A stretch of DNA of 16,521 nucleotides from CBDUQP01 sp965369385 (lineage in GTDB: Bacteria; Planctomycetota; Phycisphaerae; SM23-33): assembly GCA_965369385.1 (NCBI GenBank), contig CBDUQP010000082.1, forward strand, positions 1-16,521, in the 5' to 3' direction. Below, piece by piece: positions 15,628 to 16,521 of this stretch (within the stretch, counting starts at the first letter, position 1; every line of letters starts with the position of its first letter). The notes beneath the pieces are model-generated. The model saw only the letters and a program-made list of their open reading frames with translations, was not told the origin of the DNA and did not search any database. Made by a program: the position numbers and the translations under genes.

Positions 15628-16019
15628 GTTGAATGCGTGGAAGGCCGCTCCCGCTCATGTGGCGGGGGAGGAAAGTCCGAGCACCGCCAAACCACGGTGG
15701 TGGGTAACGCCCACCGTCCCAAGCGATTGGGATCGGGAAAGTGCCACAGAAAAGATACCGCCCCTTTCGAGGGGTAAGGGTGAAATGGTGCGGTAAGAGC
15801 GCACCGCGGGTACTGTGAGGTGCCCGGCATGGTAAACCCCACCGGGTGCAAGGCCAAGCAGCGGCGATGGTCTGGTTTGGGCCTTTTGAGCCGCGGGTAG
15901 GCTGCTTTGCCCTATGGGCAAGAGCCGGCTTGCGAAAGTCGGTCAAGATAAATGGTCTTCACTCTGCATGTGTGCCCAACGCATGTTGAGTACAAAACTC
16001 GGCTTACATCGCATTTTGC
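15628..16019 (+). ncRNA. rnpB: RNase P RNA, bacterial class A type
   Basis: This is the catalytic RNA that, with RnpA protein, removes 5' leaders from pre-tRNAs. The universally conserved blocks appear in order: GAGGAAAGTCC (15668-15678), ACAGAAAAGATACCGCC (15746-15762), GGTAAGGGTGAAA then GGTGCGGTAAGAGCGCACC (to 15804), GGTAAACCCCACC with the GGT that pairs with the tRNA 3' CCA (from 15831), GCAAGGCCAA (from 15848) and AGATAAATG (15946-15954), closing with ACAAAACTCGGCTTA. The P1 helix is seen as GCGTTGAATGCG-region bases 15628-15637 pairing with CGCATTTTGC at 16010-16019, which sets both ends. The length of about 392 bases is normal. The 3' end is uncertain by a few bases; a T5 run follows at 16025-16029. 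Confidence 0.95.
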
Positions 16020-16077
16020 AGGGCTTTTTGTTGGACGTATGTAGGACGTAACTATTGGAAAACGCCAGCGGTTTTCC

Positions 16078-16105
16078 TTGACTGCGGTAGATTTTCCGAT
16101 AGACT
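16078..16105 (+). promoter_or_regulatory. Candidate promoter of tRNA-Pro
   Basis: TTGACT (16078-16083), a 16-base spacer and TAGACT (16100-16105) match the consensus at 5/6 and 4/6, 28 bases before the mature tRNA. Transcription would begin near 16112, leaving a leader of about 22 bases that contains the hairpin at 16115-16130. Confidence 0.5.
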
Positions 16106-16114
16106 GTCCTGTCT

Positions 16115-16130
16115 TCGCTATTTATAGCGA
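16115..16130 (+). other. Hairpin in the tRNA-Pro leader
   Basis: TCGCTA (16115-16120) and TAGCGA (16125-16130) form a perfect 6-bp stem around TTTA. It ends 3 bases before the first base of the mature tRNA, next to the RNase P cleavage site. Its role, if any, is unknown. Confidence 0.5.
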
Positions 16131-16133
16131 GAG

Positions 16134-16207
16134 CGGGGCGTAGCTCAGCTTGGTAGAGCGCTGCGTTCGGGACGCAGAGGCCGCAGGTTCAATTCCTGTC
16201 GCCCCGA
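16134..16207 (+). tRNA. tRNA-Pro, anticodon CGG
   Basis: The 74 bases fold as a full cloverleaf: acceptor CGGGGCG (16134-16140) with CGCCCCG (16200-16206), D stem GCTC/GAGC, anticodon stem CTGCG/CGCAG around the loop TTCGGGA with anticodon CGG at 16168-16170, a 5-base variable loop AGGCC, and a T stem GCAGG/CCTGT with loop TTCAATT. The discriminator base is A (16207). The 3' CCA is not encoded, so it must be added by CCA-adding enzyme. The anticodon reads CCG. The TTCGGGA loop matches that of known proline CGG tRNAs. Confidence 0.97.
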
Positions 16208-16243
16208 TTCAAGAGAACCCCGCGAAAGCGGGGTTTTCTTGAA
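16208..16243 (+). terminator. Terminator after tRNA-Pro
   Basis: A 16-bp stem (16208-16223 with 16228-16243, one G-T wobble) is closed by a GAAA tetraloop. The GC core CCCCGC/GCGGGG is flanked by A-rich and T-rich arms (AGAGAA / TTTTCTT), so the T-run lies within the 3' arm. The stem begins immediately after the discriminator base and could terminate in both directions. Confidence 0.88.
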
Positions 16244-16245
16244 TA

Positions 16246-16387
16246 GAGCAGGTGAGCAGTAGAACAGTGGAGCAGGTGAAACAACAAAGCCGCAAAGCCG
16301 CGCTCAAGCTGGATTGCAAATAGGCGGCTCACCTGCGGTCACCTGGCCACAAGCAAAGCGAGTGGCGAATCACCTGCTCACCTGTTC
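16246..16387. repeat. Cluster of six CAGGTGA sites in inverted arrangement
   Basis: CAGGTGA occurs at 16249-16255 and 16273-16279, and its complement TCACCTG at 16329-16335, 16339-16345, 16370-16376 and 16378-16384. The outer arms 16246-16259 and 16374-16387 can pair over 14 bases with one G-T. GAGCAGGTGA is directly repeated at 16246 and 16270, and CAAAGCCG is tandem at 16285-16300. The cluster lies between the tRNA terminator and the four-helix-bundle gene, and no gene lies within it. Confidence 0.75.
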
Positions 16388-16474
16388 AGTTTGTCTTTGT
16401 CGTTCAGTTTTTTGCCGTTCCATGTTTCTTGCCGTTATTGTTTTCAGTTCACCAAGTTTCCGAGGGACCGCCTC

Positions 16475-16521
16475 ATGGCCTTCATGTTCGAGAATCTCGA
16501 TGTTTACCAGAAAGCCATCGA
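16475..16521 (+). CDS. Four-helix-bundle protein (23S rRNA intervening-sequence family), partial
   Basis: Only the first 15 codons are present before the window ends. They read MAFMFENLDVYQKAI, which matches the N-terminal pattern of the small four-helix-bundle family first noticed as an open frame within 23S rRNA intervening sequences: F-x-x-L-x-V-(Y/W)-Q-x-A. Family members are about 115-130 residues and of unknown biochemical function. The ATG at 16475 has GAGGG 8 bases upstream; the alternative ATG at 16484 is less well placed. The gene follows a tRNA and a dense inverted-repeat cluster, a setting compatible with a mobile or laterally acquired cassette. The call rests on few residues but on a recognisable motif. 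Confidence 0.65.
   Translation, partial: MAFMFENLDVYQKAI

Noticed and set aside
15503..15946. Minus- and plus-strand open frames of 80-150 codons between mgtE and the tRNA
   Set aside because: They overlap the RNase P RNA, whose conserved blocks explain the sequence.
16057..16077. Hairpin GGAAAAC/GTTTTCC as terminator of rnpB
   Set aside because: The stem is real but only 7 bp and AT-rich, and no T-tract follows; instead the bases after it form the -35 box of the tRNA promoter. It may contribute to termination but cannot be called.
16246..16387. CRISPR array
   Set aside because: The repeated units are only 7-10 bases, occur in both orientations and have irregular spacing, with no cas gene near.

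Overview
The window looks like chromosomal DNA of a diderm bacterium. Planctomycetota, perhaps a Phycisphaerae-like anaerobe, is my best guess. This rests on a FlgI-like lipoprotein carrying HEAT-like helices with no flagellar genes around it, a secreted HEAT-repeat protein, LysM envelope proteins, a bacterial Smc, TTG and GTG starts, and an orphan acetate kinase suggesting fermentation. The phylum is inference; no rRNA or other decisive marker is present.

Layout. Plus strand, 1-9950: acetate kinase (ackA, start 455); a 568-base gap; a membrane-anchored protein with three LysM domains (2253-3467) closed by a terminator; a FlgI-like lipoprotein with a HEAT-like insert (3718-5445); Smc (5508-9131); elongation factor P (9315-9872) closed by a strong terminator. 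Several of these have readable sigma70-type promoters (TTGAC-like box, 17-base spacer, TATACT/TAGTAT-like box), so they appear to be transcribed separately rather than as one operon. Minus strand, 9975-15466: a PHP-domain metallohydrolase, a short coding-like remnant without a start, a secreted HEAT-repeat protein (TTG start), a MoxR-type AAA+ ATPase (GTG start) and an MgtE magnesium channel. MgtE, MoxR and the HEAT protein run in the same direction with gaps of 106 and 135 bases. Plus strand, 15593-16521: RNase P RNA (rnpB) with its own promoter, tRNA-Pro(CGG) with promoter and a 16-bp-stem terminator, then a cluster of short inverted repeats leading to the first 15 codons of a four-helix-bundle (23S rRNA intervening-sequence type) protein cut by the window edge.

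Together the genes are mostly housekeeping: acetate/ATP metabolism, chromosome condensation, translation of polyproline stretches, Mg2+ uptake and tRNA 5' maturation. Between them lies a less ordinary envelope-directed set: LysM protein, FlgI-like lipoprotein, and secreted HEAT protein beside MoxR. The FlgI-like/LysM pair and the repeat-flanked four-helix-bundle gene deserve the most attention. I saw no CRISPR array, transposase, prophage or biosynthetic cluster.
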